Below, one piece after another: positions 1 through 8,517 of a DNA stretch of 21,141 nt; the first letter of the stretch is position 1; each line of letters begins with the position of its first letter. The notes under the pieces were generated by a model. It saw only the letters and a list, made by a program, of their open reading frames with translations, was not told the DNA's origin and searched no databases. This stretch comes from Magnetococcales bacterium (lineage in GTDB: Bacteria > Pseudomonadota > Magnetococcia > Magnetococcales > Magnetaquicoccaceae), in assembly GCA_015228895.1 (NCBI GenBank), contig JADGCR010000014.1:1-21141 (forward strand). Direction: 5' to 3'. The translations under genes and the position numbers were made by a program.

Positions 1-1345
1 CCTCCAGCAGCGCCGAGGAGGGATCGCCCCGGAAGTCCGACCCCACCTTGTCGATCTCGTCCAACAGGAACAGGGGGTTGTTGGAACCGGCCTTCTTCAT
101 GGACTGGATGATCTTGCCGGGCAGGGAGCCGATGTAGGTGCGGCGATGACCACGGATCTCCGCCTCGTCCCGGATGCCCCCCAGGGAGATGCGCACGTAC
201 TCCCGTCCCGAAGCCCGGGCGATGGATTTGGCCAGAGAGGTCTTCCCCACGCCGGGGGGACCCACCAGACAGAGGATCGGCCCCTTGATCTTTTCCACCT
301 TCAGTTGCACCGCGAGCTGTTCCAGGATGCGCTCCTTGACCTTTTCCAGACCCCAGTGGTCCTCTTCCAGGATCTCTTCCGCGCGGGTCAGGTCGTGCTT
401 GATCTCCGTGGTCTTGCTCCAGGGGAGGCTGACCAGCCAATCCACGTAATTGCGCACCACCGTGGCCTCGGCGGACATGGGGGCCATCTGCTTGAGCTTC
501 TTCAGCTCCGATTCGGCCTTTTTCCTGGCCTCTTCGCTCATGCCCACGGAGGCGATCTTCTCCGCCAGCTCGTTGATCTCGTCCTTGTCCTCGTCCCGGT
601 CACCCAGTTCCTTCTGGATGGCCTTCATCTGCTCGTTCAGGTAGTAATCCCGATGGCTTTTCTCCATCTGCCGTTTGACCCGGCCACGGACCCGTTTTTC
701 CACCTGAAGCACGTCGATCTCCTGCTCCAGGGCCAGCAGCAGCCGCTCCAGACGGCCACTGACGGTGGGGATCTCCAGGAGTTCCTGCTTGTCCGACACC
801 TTGAGGGCCACATGGGTGGCCACGATGTCCGCCAGGCGGCCAGCGTCGTGGATGGACTGGAAGGTCATGATCACTTCCGGGGCCACCTTCTTGTTGAGCT
901 TGGCGTAACTGTCGAACTGCTCGATCACCGAACGCATCAACGCCTGGCTCTCGGTGGTGTCGCAAGGCTCGTCCTCCAGGTAGCGCCCCTCCACCAGATA
1001 ATAGGGGTCCTTCTGGAAATAACGCCGGATCTGCATCCGCCGTCCCCCTTCCACCAGGATCTTGACGGTGCCGTCCGGCAGCTTCAGCACCTGCAGGATG
1101 GTCCCCACCACGCCGATGGTATGGATCTCCTCCTGTTCCGGGTTGTCGGAGGTGGCGTTCTTTTGGGCGACCAGCAGAATCTGGCGACTCTCTTCCTTGC
1201 CCGTCACCGAATCCAGGGCGCGGATGGACCGTTCCCGTCCGACGAACAGGGGCACGATCATATGGGGGAAAACCACGATGTCACGCAACGGCAATACGGG
1301 AATGCGCACCAGTTGGGTGGCGAAAAAATCCTTGGGATTGGGCAT
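1..1345 (-). CDS. lon: Lon ATP-dependent protease, N-terminal and AAA+ part (partial, 3' end outside window)
   Basis: Lon is the cytoplasmic ATP-dependent serine protease that degrades misfolded and regulatory proteins. The window holds its first 448 codons. The N-terminal LON substrate-binding domain opens with the typical [23 protein letters not shown] segment split around residues 15-38, and is followed by a charged helical region. The Walker A motif GPPGVGKT is at about residues 362-369, and the Walker B acidic pair (LLDEID) at about 429-430, close to the positions in E. coli Lon. The Ser/Lys protease domain lies beyond base 1. The ATG at 1343-1345 is preceded by a GGGAGAG-like ribosome site about 10 bases upstream. 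It lies 30 bases after the clpX stop, so it is probably read through from the tig-clpP-clpX cluster; I see no heat-shock promoter in that short gap. Confidence 0.97.
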   Translation of the reverse strand, partial: MPNPKDFFATQLVRIPVLPLRDIVVFPHMIVPLFVGRERSIRALDSVTGKEESRQILLVAQKNATSDNPEQEEIHTIGVVGTILQVLKLPDGTVKILVEGGRRMQIRRYFQKDPYYLVEGRYLEDEPCDTTESQALMRSVIEQFDSYAKLNKKVAPEVIMTFQSIHDAGRLADIVATHVALKVSDKQELLEIPTVSGRLERLLLALEQEIDVLQVEKRVRGRVKRQMEKSHRDYYLNEQMKAIQKELGDRDEDKDEINELAEKIASVGMSEEARKKAESELKKLKQMAPMSAEATVVRNYVDWLVSLPWSKTTEIKHDLTRAEEILEEDHWGLEKVKERILEQLAVQLKVEKIKGPILCLVGPPGVGKTSLAKSIARASGREYVRISLGGIRDEAEIRGHRRTYIGSLPGKIIQSMKKAGSNNPLFLLDEIDKVGSDFRGDPSSALLE

Positions 1346-1375
1346 TTGGATTAAACTCTCCCTGGTGGTTCCGGT

Positions 1376-2647
1376 TCAGGCCTGAAGCTCGCATGGGGCA
1401 TCCTCATAGATGAGGAGCGGTTCCGCCTTGTTCTCGATGCACTCCTGGTTGATCACCACTTCCGTGACACCGGGGATGGAGGGGATGTCGAACATGACCC
1501 CCAGCAGCACCGATTCCAGAATGGCGCGCAGACCACGGGCGCCGGTCTTGTGCTTGATGGCCTTTTTGGCCACGGCGCGCACGGCCTCGTCCGTGAAGGT
1601 CAGCACCACCCCCTCCATGGACAACAGTTTGCTGTATTGCTTCAGCAGGGCGTTTCTGGGTTCCCGCATGATCTTGATCAGGGCGTCCTGATCCAGCTCC
1701 TCCAGGGTGGCGACCACGGGCAGACGACCGACGAACTCGGGGATCAGACCGAACTGCAACAGATCTTCCGGTTCCAGCATGGCGAGCAGTTCATTCACCT
1801 TTTTGCTCGAATCCCCGGTTTTCACCTCCGCCCCGAAGCCGATGCCGTGATGCTTGTTGGAGCGGCGTTCGATCACCTTTTCCAGGCCGTTGAAAGCCCC
1901 GCCACAGATGATGAGGATATTGGTGGTATCCACCTGCAGGTACTCCTGCTGGGGATGCTTGCGACCCCCCTGGGGCGGAACGCTGGCGATGGTCCCTTCG
2001 ATGATCTTCAACAGGGCCTGCTGGACCCCCTCCCCGGAAACGTCCCGGGTGATGGAGGGATTCTCCGATTTGCGGGAGATCTTGTCAATCTCGTCGATGA
2101 AGACAATGCCCCGTTGCGCCTTCTCCACGTCGTTGTCCGCGGCCTGCAAAAGGCGCAGAATGATGTTCTCCACATCCTCCCCGACATAGCCGGCCTCGGT
2201 GAGGGTGGTGGCGTCGGTGATGGTGAAGGGGACATCCAGGATGCGCGCCAGGGTCTGGGCCAGCAGGGTCTTGCCGCAGCCGGTGGGACCGATCAGCAGG
2301 AGATTGCTCTTGGCGATCTCCACCTCCTCCTTGGGGCCGTTGGCGCGGCTCTCCAGCCGTTTGTAGTGGTTGTAAACCGCGACGGAGAGGATTCTTTTCG
2401 CCTTCTCCTGGCCAACGACGTATTCATCCAGGATGTTCTTGATCTCCTGCGGCACCGGAATGCCGGAGCGTTTCTTGAGGGAGCCGCCGTCGGTCTTCTC
2501 TTCCTTGATGATATCCCGGCACAGCTCAACACATTCATTGCAGATGAAAACCGAAGGACCCGCAATGAGCTTTTTCACTTCGTGTTGCGTTTTTCCACAA
2601 AAGGAACAGTGGAGGACGTTTCCCGGATCCGTAATTTTTTTCGCCAT
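1376..2647 (-). CDS. clpX: ClpX, ATP-binding unfoldase subunit of ClpXP
   Basis: ClpX is a hexameric AAA+ unfoldase that recognises tagged substrates and feeds them to ClpP. The 423-residue product has the family's full length. The N-terminal zinc-binding domain has C14, C17, C36 and C39. Walker A GPTGCGKT is at 120-127, Walker B with the DE pair is at 185-186, and the IGF loop that docks on ClpP is at about 269-271. A GARGLR sensor-2 arginine motif lies near 370. The ATG at 2645-2647 gives the standard MAKK start, but the ribosome site is weak (GAACGAGAC). The gene follows clpP by 52 bases and precedes lon by 30, the classic order for the ClpXP protease and Lon. Nothing essential is missing. 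Confidence 0.98.
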   Translation of the reverse strand: MAKKITDPGNVLHCSFCGKTQHEVKKLIAGPSVFICNECVELCRDIIKEEKTDGGSLKKRSGIPVPQEIKNILDEYVVGQEKAKRILSVAVYNHYKRLESRANGPKEEVEIAKSNLLLIGPTGCGKTLLAQTLARILDVPFTITDATTLTEAGYVGEDVENIILRLLQAADNDVEKAQRGIVFIDEIDKISRKSENPSITRDVSGEGVQQALLKIIEGTIASVPPQGGRKHPQQEYLQVDTTNILIICGGAFNGLEKVIERRSNKHHGIGFGAEVKTGDSSKKVNELLAMLEPEDLLQFGLIPEFVGRLPVVATLEELDQDALIKIMREPRNALLKQYSKLLSMEGVVLTFTDEAVRAVAKKAIKHKTGARGLRAILESVLLGVMFDIPSIPGVTEVVINQECIENKAEPLLIYEDAPCELQA

Positions 2648-2674
2648 GGATTTTGTCTCGTTCTTTAGTAACCG

Positions 2675-2703
2675 ATATTATTACACAACCACAGACTGGT
2701 CAC
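2675..2703 (-). promoter_or_regulatory. Candidate sigma70-type promoter upstream of clpX
   Basis: On the minus strand GTGACC (2698-2703) and TAATAT (2675-2680) are separated by 17 bases. The AT-rich stretch is unusual for this GC-rich window and sits directly before clpX, overlapping the clpP stop. Each box matches consensus at about four of six positions, so this is only a plausible internal promoter. Confidence 0.3.
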
Positions 2704-3308
2704 GCTTCGGAGTCGGCTTTGGGCAGCTCCCGCTGCTCGATCACCCGGTCCGCCAGACCGTACTCGCACGCCTCGTTGGCCTCCAGAAAATAGTCACGGT
2801 CCACATCCCTGGCAATGCGCCGCACGGTCTGTCCGGTATGTTTGGCAAGAATCTGGTTCAAACGTTCCCGGATGCGCAACATTTCCTTGGCATGAATCTG
2901 AATGTCCTCGGCCTGCCCCTGGAACCCGCCGGAGGGCTGATGGATCATCACCCTGGAATTGGGCAGCAGCAGGCGCTTGCCTTTCTTTCCGGCGGCCAGC
3001 AACACCGCACCCATGCTGGCGGCCTGACCGATGCACAGGGTGCTGACATCCGGACGGATGAACTCCATGGTGTCGTAAATCGCCATGCCCGCGGTCACCA
3101 ACCCCCCGGGACTGTTGATGTAGAAGTGGATATCCTTCTCAGGATTTTCCGATTCCAGAAAGAGCAGTTGGGCAATGACCAGATTGGCGGATTGATCGTT
3201 GACCGGACCCACCAAAAACACCACCCGTTCTTTCAGGAGGCGGGAGTAGATGTCATACGCCCGTTCCCCCCGGTTGGTGGTTTCTATCACCATTGGAACC
3301 AGATTCAT
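2700..3308 (-). CDS. clpP: ClpP, proteolytic subunit of ClpXP
   Basis: ClpP is the tetradecameric serine peptidase chamber served by ClpX. The 202-residue product matches the usual length. The catalytic triad is S98 (in [11 protein letters not shown]), H123 (in VMIHQPSGG) and D172 (in VDRDYFLEA). The oxyanion glycines INSPGG are at 64-69. I chose the ATG at 3306-3308 rather than upstream in-frame codons because it gives the normal short propeptide; an AGGA sits 11 bases before it. An overlapping four-codon reading frame (ATG ACA TCG CAA TGA) ends across the start, which is probably chance. The gene lies 56 bases after tig. Confidence 0.98.
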   Translation of the reverse strand: MNLVPMVIETTNRGERAYDIYSRLLKERVVFLVGPVNDQSANLVIAQLLFLESENPEKDIHFYINSPGGLVTAGMAIYDTMEFIRPDVSTLCIGQAASMGAVLLAAGKKGKRLLLPNSRVMIHQPSGGFQGQAEDIQIHAKEMLRIRERLNQILAKHTGQTVRRIARDVDRDYFLEANEACEYGLADRVIEQRELPKADSEA

Positions 3309-3364
3309 TGCGATGTCATTCCTTATTCTTGAAAGGTGTAACCAGGCGAACGTTTCGGGCAAGA

Positions 3365-4693
3365 CTACTTTTCGTCGCTCATGTCGGCCAGTTCCGTCAA
3401 GGTGCAGCGCTCTTCCGTCACCACCCCCTGTTGAATGATCCAGTGAATCACCTGGTCCTCAAGCACGGTATCACGAATCTCTTCCATGCGGTTTTTATCC
3501 TGCTGCAACCATTTGCGGAAATTTTGCGCCTGGGGGCCATAGGAGGCGGCGATCTGGTTGATGCGCCGGGCCACCCTGGCGTCGTCCACCTGCAACTGCT
3601 CCCGGGCGGCGATGGCGCCCAGCAGCATGCCGAGAGTGACCCGTTTGGTGGCCGCCTCCTTGAAACCGGCGGCCATGACCTCATCGGTCAAGCCGACCTT
3701 TTCCGGGTCCATCCCTTTGGACTGATACTCCCGCTTGGCGTATTCCACCATGGAGTGCTGCTCCCTGGCCACCAGTTTTTCCGGCAACTCCATGGGATTG
3801 GCCGCCAGAACCAGCTTGTGGATCTGCCGTTGCAACAGGCGCTCCGTGGCGCGTTGGGACTCCTCCTCCAGACTCTCCCGGATCTCTTCCCGGAGTTTCG
3901 CCAATCCCCCTTCCTGGATATTGACCAGTGTGGCCAGGTCGTCGTCGAGGGGCGGCAGAACCCGTTCGCGGATCTCCGTGACGGTACATTTGAACCGGGC
4001 CGCCTTGCCGGCCAGATGGGGAGCGCCGTACTGTTCCGGGAAGCTGACATTCACCTCCCGCTCCTCGCCGACACCGACGCCGACGAGCTGATCCTCGAAC
4101 CCTGGAATGAAACGACCACTGCCCAGTTCCAGGACGTAATCATCCGCCGTGCCCCCCTCGAACGCCTCTCCATCCACGAAGCCGGCGAAATTCAGCACCA
4201 CCTGATCTCCCGTTTTGGCCTGGACCCCTTCCACCGGTTCGAAGCGGACATGCTGTTCCCGCACCTTTTCCAGAGCCAGATCCAGATCGCTCTCCGTCAC
4301 CTCGGCCACCCGTCTGGTCAGCTCCAGACCCTGATAGCCCTCGGGTGCCACCTCCGGGACGATCTGCATGTTGGCCACATAGACAAAACCCGCATCCCGT
4401 TTCAATTCCCCCAGGTTCATCTCCGGTTCGTCCGCGGGCATCAGGGCGTGTTCCTTGAGGGCCTTGGGATAGCTCTCCCGCAACAGGTTTTCAGTCACCG
4501 TGGCCACCAGATGTTCCCAGAAACGGGCTTCCAGATGTTTTCTGGGAATCTTGCCGGGACGGAATCCTGGCAGTTTGACGGTACTGGCCAGACGTTGCAA
4601 CTCCTGGTCCAGTTGTTGATTGACCTGGTCGGCCTCGAAGCGGACAGTAACGGTGCGGTCAAAAGTGCCCGTTTTTTCAACAGTGATCTGCAT
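3365..4693 (-). CDS. tig: Trigger factor, ribosome-associated chaperone and peptidyl-prolyl isomerase
   Basis: Trigger factor binds near the ribosomal exit tunnel through protein L23 and shields nascent chains. The product has 442 residues against about 432 in E. coli. The ribosome-docking signature GFRPGKIPR is at 43-51. The FKBP-type isomerase domain spans about 160-245 and includes [14 protein letters not shown] and [11 protein letters not shown]. The C-terminal helical arm domain follows. The reading frame stays open well upstream of the gene, but the family alignment and a GGGGA five bases before the ATG at 4691-4693 fix the start (MQITVEKTG). It is the first gene of the tig-clpP-clpX-lon set, a common proteobacterial arrangement. 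Confidence 0.97.
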   Translation of the reverse strand: MQITVEKTGTFDRTVTVRFEADQVNQQLDQELQRLASTVKLPGFRPGKIPRKHLEARFWEHLVATVTENLLRESYPKALKEHALMPADEPEMNLGELKRDAGFVYVANMQIVPEVAPEGYQGLELTRRVAEVTESDLDLALEKVREQHVRFEPVEGVQAKTGDQVVLNFAGFVDGEAFEGGTADDYVLELGSGRFIPGFEDQLVGVGVGEEREVNVSFPEQYGAPHLAGKAARFKCTVTEIRERVLPPLDDDLATLVNIQEGGLAKLREEIRESLEEESQRATERLLQRQIHKLVLAANPMELPEKLVAREQHSMVEYAKREYQSKGMDPEKVGLTDEVMAAGFKEAATKRVTLGMLLGAIAAREQLQVDDARVARRINQIAASYGPQAQNFRKWLQQDKNRMEEIRDTVLEDQVIHWIIQQGVVTEERCTLTELADMSDEK

Positions 4694-4727
4694 AAAATCC
4701 CCGATGTGGTTGCGTTGTGGTGGATTG

Positions 4728-4756
4728 AAAATACTCTTCGTATCCCATGGAAGCAA
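4728..4756 (-). promoter_or_regulatory. Candidate promoter upstream of tig
   Basis: On the minus strand TTGCTT (4751-4756) and TATTTT (4728-4733) are 17 bases apart, within the 118-base gap before tig. The boxes match consensus at three and four of six positions. Position and spacing are reasonable, but the gap could also be read through from the upstream pair of genes; no terminator with a T-run was seen in it. Confidence 0.3.
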
Positions 4757-4811
4757 TCCTTCCTCTGTTCTGCCCGAGCGCTTTTTTTGGCGTCCGGCCT
4801 GGTGTTCAGGA

Positions 4812-5354
4812 TCAGTGCAACAGTTGTCCTCCCTGGGTGATGACCTCTTCGTTGCGCGGAATGTGGGCAAACCCCAGATCCAGATCCCATTCGGAGTGGG
4901 CCATGGCGTCCGCCAGCAGCTTGCAAAAACCATGCATAAGCTGTGTGTCCATGGCCAATTCGATGCCGTACCCCTCTTCGGGATGCAGACTGACCATGGA
5001 CAGCTCCTCGCTGTCCGGCACGGGCCGGATGCCGGCCTGGGTGACCACGATGGGTTCCCGCCCCAGAGGGGTGACGGTATCGGCCGTTTCCTGGTAGGGG
5101 GCGTCGAAATCCGTCTGGGAGGTGGCGCTGTGGTGCATGAACTCCAGAAGGGCGGCGCGGGAGTTGGGATCAACACCTGCGATCTGGTGCTGATTTTCCA
5201 GATGGTTGCGCAGGACCCGCCAGAAACGCTGGACAAAACGCCGCGTCAGCCAGAAACGGAATTCCGCGTGGTCCGAGGTGTTGATGCGCAACAGCACCCG
5301 GTCCTGCTCCTGTGAATAGGAGGCCTGCAATTGATGGATTTGGCTATGGTTCAT
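4812..5354 (-). CDS. Conserved-looking protein of unknown function, downstream partner of the ArsS-like gene
   Basis: I cannot assign a function. The 180-residue product looks cytoplasmic: no signal peptide, membrane segment or cysteine pair is visible. The N-terminal third (QDRVLLRINTSDHAEFRFW, then LTRRF) reads as a beta strand followed by an amphipathic helix and resembles small uncharacterised proteobacterial proteins I have seen, but I recall no family name. The middle holds a polar stretch (DFDAPYQETAD) and the C-terminal part reads as two strand-helix units ending in an acidic DLDLGFAHIP segment. The start codon lies six bases after the TGA of the ArsS-like gene and in the same reading frame, with no clear ribosome site (TGACCCGCG before ATG). 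It is therefore probably translated by coupling and is likely to work with the radical SAM protein. Confidence 0.75.
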   Translation of the reverse strand: MNHSQIHQLQASYSQEQDRVLLRINTSDHAEFRFWLTRRFVQRFWRVLRNHLENQHQIAGVDPNSRAALLEFMHHSATSQTDFDAPYQETADTVTPLGREPIVVTQAGIRPVPDSEELSMVSLHPEEGYGIELAMDTQLMHGFCKLLADAMAHSEWDLDLGFAHIPRNEEVITQGGQLLH

Positions 5355-5360
5355 CGCGGG

Positions 5361-6314
5361 TCACACCAGCAGAGCGCCTGAACAGGACGATCCGGCCCCG
5401 GCGGTGCAGGCCAGACAATGATTGCCGGTGGCGATGGGGCGGCTTGCCAGAATGGGGGACAGTTCCTTGACACAGGGGTTGCCGGTCAGCAGGGGCTTGT
5501 CCAACGCCAGATTGAAATCGCAATCGAACAACCGTCCATCCCAACGCACGCTGATCTGGTTGCGGCACATGAGTCCGGGCAGGGTGCCCGGATTGAACGC
5601 CTTTTGCAAGGTGGTCATGTAGGCCCCCTCCTCTCCCTGACGCCGCAGTTGGGCTTGAAACCGGCCAATGGGCATGTTGGTGATGGTGAGGAGCCGGGTG
5701 AAAAACAGGTCGTATTGACTTTTCAACACCTCCCGATAGGTCGCTTCCAGCGTGGTCTGGTCTGGCGGCAGGGAGGGACCGGAGGGATTGTAGACCAAAA
5801 GCAGGGGCCATTGGGGATGAATGCCGTAACCGTATCGGTTGAGAAGCCGTATGGCCTCGATGGAACGTTGAAAGATCCCCGCGCCCCGTTGGGCGTCGAC
5901 GTTTTTTTCCAGGTAGCAGGGCAGGGACCCCACCAATCCCACCTGCATCTCTCCGAGGAAGCGGACCAGATCCGTCATGCCGGGTTCCTGATAGACGGTC
6001 AGGTTGGTGCGCACCTGGACCTGAATGTCCCGGGCGCGCAACGCGGTGATGAAGTGGCGGAAGCGGGGATGGAGCTCCGGGGTGCCTCCGGTGAGGTCCA
6101 CCGAGCGGCACTCCGAGCTCCGCAGCCAGGCGAGAATTTGCTCCATGACGCTCTGGCTCATCATCTCCTTGCGGCGCGGAGAGGCGCCCAGGTGGCAATG
6201 ACGGCACTCCAGAAGGCATTGCAGTCCGAGATTGACCTGCAGGGTATCCAGAGACCGGCTGCGCAGCTCCGCGCAGCCGGTCGCCTTCTCGACAGTGTGC
6301 AAAAATTCATTCAT
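5361..6314 (-). CDS. arsS: ArsS-like radical SAM protein with C-terminal Cys-rich domain
   Basis: Radical SAM enzymes of the ArsS type (arsenosugar biosynthesis radical SAM/Cys-rich domain family) use a 4Fe-4S cluster and S-adenosylmethionine. The product has 317 residues. The cluster motif CLLECRHC gives C33, C37 and C40, and HLGASPRR follows. SAM-binding DLTGGTPELHP is at 73-83. Family hallmarks further on are FQRSIEAIRLLN, LVYNPSGPSLPP, TITNMPIGRF and WDGRLFDCDFN. C250, C265, C300, C303 and C311 (CLACTAGAGSSCSG) form the Cys-rich C-terminus. The ATG at 6312-6314 has only a weak ribosome site (GATCGGGC). No arsM methyltransferase lies nearby, so the arsenosugar role is an inference from family only. 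The stop is TGA; some members of this family are selenoproteins, but the cysteines expected here are all encoded as Cys. Confidence 0.85.
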   Translation of the reverse strand: MNEFLHTVEKATGCAELRSRSLDTLQVNLGLQCLLECRHCHLGASPRRKEMMSQSVMEQILAWLRSSECRSVDLTGGTPELHPRFRHFITALRARDIQVQVRTNLTVYQEPGMTDLVRFLGEMQVGLVGSLPCYLEKNVDAQRGAGIFQRSIEAIRLLNRYGYGIHPQWPLLLVYNPSGPSLPPDQTTLEATYREVLKSQYDLFFTRLLTITNMPIGRFQAQLRRQGEEGAYMTTLQKAFNPGTLPGLMCRNQISVRWDGRLFDCDFNLALDKPLLTGNPCVKELSPILASRPIATGNHCLACTAGAGSSCSGALLV

Positions 6315-6351
6315 GCCCGATCACAATCGCAAAAGTAAAGCATCTTGCATC

Positions 6352-6382
6352 AGTGTAGCATGAGAAATTCCAGGGTGTCCAA
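6352..6382 (-). promoter_or_regulatory. Candidate extended -10 promoter for the ArsS-like gene
   Basis: On the minus strand TACACT (6352-6357) is preceded by TGC, giving an extended -10 element (TG-n-TACACT). A TTGGAC box (6377-6382) lies 19 bases further upstream, a slightly long spacer. The site lies about 40 bases before the start codon and downstream of the Sel1 operon. Confidence 0.38.
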
Positions 6383-6464
6383 CCCCGTTGCAAGCCGACC
6401 ATGCCTGGGGCGGCGGTGGAGCGCCTCCCCGGCGCGGCACCGGCCACCCGGACCGGAAGACCGG

Positions 6465-8135
6465 CTATTGTTTGTCGCCCGGTGGCGGAACGTCAATCCG
6501 GGCGAGTTGCTCCGGGGAGAGACGGGCGGCGACCTCATCCCGGACAACCAGGGCGGGCTTGTAGCCGTGGGTGACAGCCTGATGCAACCAGCGGTAGGCT
6601 TGCTGGTAATCCCTCCCGACCCCCAAACCCCGCTCGTAAAACAGACCAAGATTGTATTCGGCGACCGGTTCCCCCTGTGCGGCGGCGGCCTGGAAGTTCT
6701 GCGCGGCCTCCTGGTACGCTTCCGACTCGTAATCCCTGACCCCCAGATTGTTTTGCGCCCCCGCATGTCCCTGTCTGGCCGCGGCCTGAAACCACTTCAT
6801 GGCCTCCTGGTCATCCCGTGGCACCCCCAGCCCCCGGGCGAAGATCACCCCGAGATTGAACTGGGCTTCCACATGGCCCTGCCCGGCGGACTTGAGAAAC
6901 CAGTTGCGCGCCTCCTGGTCATCCCTGGGCACACCACGACCTTTCGCATACAAAGCGCCAACGTCGTGCTGGAGTTGGGCGTCCCCCTTCCCGGCCACCT
7001 TGAGCAACCACCTGGCCCCCTCCTGGTCATCCTGCGCCACGCCACGCCCGCGGAAGCTCATCATGGCCAACCTGTACCAGGCCGCGGCATCCCCCTGCTC
7101 CGCCGCCTTGCGAAACCAGCCGGCCGCCTCCCGGTCGCTCTGAGGCACCCCCTGGCCATCGGCGTGCATCACCCCCAGGGCGTACCGGGCATGGACATCC
7201 CCCTGCTCCGCCGCCTTGAGATAACGCCTGGCCGCCTCCTGGTAGTTCCGCTCCACACCCCGACCCAGATAATAGAGCACGCCAAGATTGCTCCAGGCCA
7301 GTTCGTTCCCCTTGCGGTTGGCCTCCAGAAACCACCTGGCCGCCTCCTGGTCGTCCTGCGCCACACCCTGGCCATGGTAATACAACACGCCGAGATTGTT
7401 CATGGCCAGCGCCTGCCCCTGCCGGGCCGCGTTGAGATACCACTTCGCCGCCTCCTGGTAATCCTGCGCCACCCCCTGACCCAGGGCATGCATCAACCCC
7501 AGGTTGTACTGCGCGTCGGCATCCCACTGATGCGCGGACTCCTTGTACCAGCGCGCCGCCTCCCCGGGATCCCGCGCCACCCCCAATCCCTTGTCGTACA
7601 GGAGAGCCAGGTTGAACTGGGCCGGCGTGGAACCCTGTTCAGCCGCCCTGAGATACCACTTCGCCGCCTCCCGAGCGTCCTGAGGAACCCCCTGACCCAG
7701 TTCATGCAGAACAGCCAGACCGAACTGAGCCGCGGCAAAATGCTTCTCCGCCGACTTGCGCAACCAGAAGGCCGCCATTTTTTCATCCTTTGGCACCCCT
7801 TTGCCCTGGTAGTACATCTGTCCAAGATTGTACCGCGATTCGGCGTCTCCCTGTTGGGAAGCCTTGCGATACCACGCGGGCTTGCGATACCAGGTCGCAC
7901 CCTTGCCGATCTCCCGCCGATTGTGGACCGGGGGGGCGACCTGCAGAGGGAGTTGACGCCACCCCTCACCAGGTCTCTCCACGATCTCCAAAGGTTCCCG
8001 CAGAGAACTGGCAACCCCAATATTCTTGCCATACCTGGGATTCTCCAATTTCGCATTCACACACCCCTGAACGGATACCGCCACCACCAGCGTCAGCACC
8101 CCAACCACAGACCATGATCGAACCGATCTACTCAT
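6465..8135 (-). CDS. Sel1-repeat (TPR-like) putative lipoprotein
   Basis: Sel1 repeats form alpha-alpha superhelices that scaffold protein interactions. The 556-residue product starts with a basic, hydrophobic signal sequence ending in VQGC (C25), a near-lipobox with an atypical Q at -2; outer- or inner-membrane anchoring in the periplasm is inferred. Residues 98-525 hold twelve tandem repeats of the pattern A-x-x-x-LG-x-x-Y-x-x-G-x-GV-x-x-D-x-x-EAA-x-W. Eleven are 36 residues long; the eleventh has lost its GxGV turn (32 residues). A short tail rich in P and charged residues follows. The start overlaps the mazG-like stop by eight bases, with GAGGACAA just upstream. It is the last gene of a three-gene operon. 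No catalytic motif is visible; a scaffold or envelope assembly role is a guess. Confidence 0.88.
   Translation of the reverse strand: MSRSVRSWSVVGVLTLVVAVSVQGCVNAKLENPRYGKNIGVASSLREPLEIVERPGEGWRQLPLQVAPPVHNRREIGKGATWYRKPAWYRKASQQGDAESRYNLGQMYYQGKGVPKDEKMAAFWLRKSAEKHFAAAQFGLAVLHELGQGVPQDAREAAKWYLRAAEQGSTPAQFNLALLYDKGLGVARDPGEAARWYKESAHQWDADAQYNLGLMHALGQGVAQDYQEAAKWYLNAARQGQALAMNNLGVLYYHGQGVAQDDQEAARWFLEANRKGNELAWSNLGVLYYLGRGVERNYQEAARRYLKAAEQGDVHARYALGVMHADGQGVPQSDREAAGWFRKAAEQGDAAAWYRLAMMSFRGRGVAQDDQEGARWLLKVAGKGDAQLQHDVGALYAKGRGVPRDDQEARNWFLKSAGQGHVEAQFNLGVIFARGLGVPRDDQEAMKWFQAAARQGHAGAQNNLGVRDYESEAYQEAAQNFQAAAAQGEPVAEYNLGLFYERGLGVGRDYQQAYRWLHQAVTHGYKPALVVRDEVAARLSPEQLARIDVPPPGDKQ
6561..7844 (-). 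repeat. Twelve tandem 108-base units encoding Sel1 repeats
   Basis: The coding sequence of the Sel1 protein is built of units of about 108 bases, each recognisable on the plus strand by GGCCGCCTCCTGG-type segments (EAARW in the protein). Unit 11 (6669-6764) is 12 bases short. The units are diverged at DNA level, so this is an old protein repeat and not a recent array. Confidence 0.85.
7857..7892 (-). repeat. 18-base tandem duplication in the Sel1 gene
   Basis: Two adjacent 18-base units share CTTGCGATACCA and encode WYRKPA and WYRKAS (residues 82-93), just before the first Sel1 repeat. It looks like a small local duplication of the W-Y-R-K helix end. Confidence 0.7.
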
Positions 8136-8517
8136 TTGTCCTCTGTATCGTTGAATTGCACGTTTGATATTCCGCCGCCTTGAGCGCCTTGCCCCGCACC
8201 AGATCCGCCGGATACTTCCCCCGGTTGATGGCCAGTTTGCGCCAGGCCGCGGCCAAAGGGTCCAGTTGATGGCGACCGGCCAGCATGGTCAGATAGATCA
8301 TGACATCGCCGATCTCCTCTTCCAGGGCCGCCAGTTGCCTCCGGTTGAGCTGGTCACTCTCATCCAGGGTCAACCACTGAAACAGTTCCACGATCTCCGC
8401 CACTTCCACACTGAGCGCCATGGCCAGATTCTTGGACCGGTGAAAGGTTTCCCACTCCCGTTCCCTGGCGAAGACCCGCAGCGCTTCCACCAGACCGGTC
8501 GTCTCCGTGGCGCTCAT
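8128..8517 (-). CDS. MazG-like nucleotide pyrophosphohydrolase (dCTPase/RS21-C6 type)
   Basis: All-alpha NTP pyrophosphatases of this type hydrolyse nucleoside triphosphates, often non-canonical or dCTP-like, to monophosphate and pyrophosphate with magnesium. The 129-residue product has the family signature: W22 and FHRSKNLAMAL (25-35), the metal-binding helix SVEVAEIVELFQW with E38 and E41, the second acidic helix EEEIGDV with E68 and D71, and a late NRGKYPADL. The ATG at 8515-8517 overlaps the stop of the upstream MORN gene (ATGA), and AAGGTG sits seven bases before it; longer upstream starts would run into that gene. The exact substrate cannot be told from sequence. It sits between two envelope-associated repeat proteins, which is unusual for a housekeeping pyrophosphatase. 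Confidence 0.88.
   Translation of the reverse strand: MSATETTGLVEALRVFAREREWETFHRSKNLAMALSVEVAEIVELFQWLTLDESDQLNRRQLAALEEEIGDVMIYLTMLAGRHQLDPLAAAWRKLAINRGKYPADLVRGKALKAAEYQTCNSTIQRTNE

Noticed and set aside
146..1354. Long plus-strand open frame opposite lon
   Set aside because: Antisense shadow: its residues are rich in H, L, G, Q and D with no domain pattern, whereas the minus strand encodes an unmistakable Lon.
3293..4840. Plus-strand open frame opposite tig
   Set aside because: Shadow of the trigger factor gene, with no recognisable protein family.
4694..5236. N-terminal extension of the trigger factor frame
   Set aside because: It overlaps the 180-residue gene in another frame and adds non-family sequence before the standard MQITVEK start.
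6315..6464. Intrinsic terminator between the Sel1 gene and the ArsS-like gene
   Set aside because: Only short GC hairpins such as GCGCC/GGCGC without a T-run are present, so no terminator can be supported.
6561..7844. Regularly spaced repeats as a possible CRISPR array
   Set aside because: The 108-base units are contiguous coding repeats without unique spacers.
6345..8117. Plus-strand open frame opposite the Sel1 gene with apparent internal repeats
   Set aside because: The repeats are the reverse complement of the Sel1 units; the minus-strand reading explains them fully.
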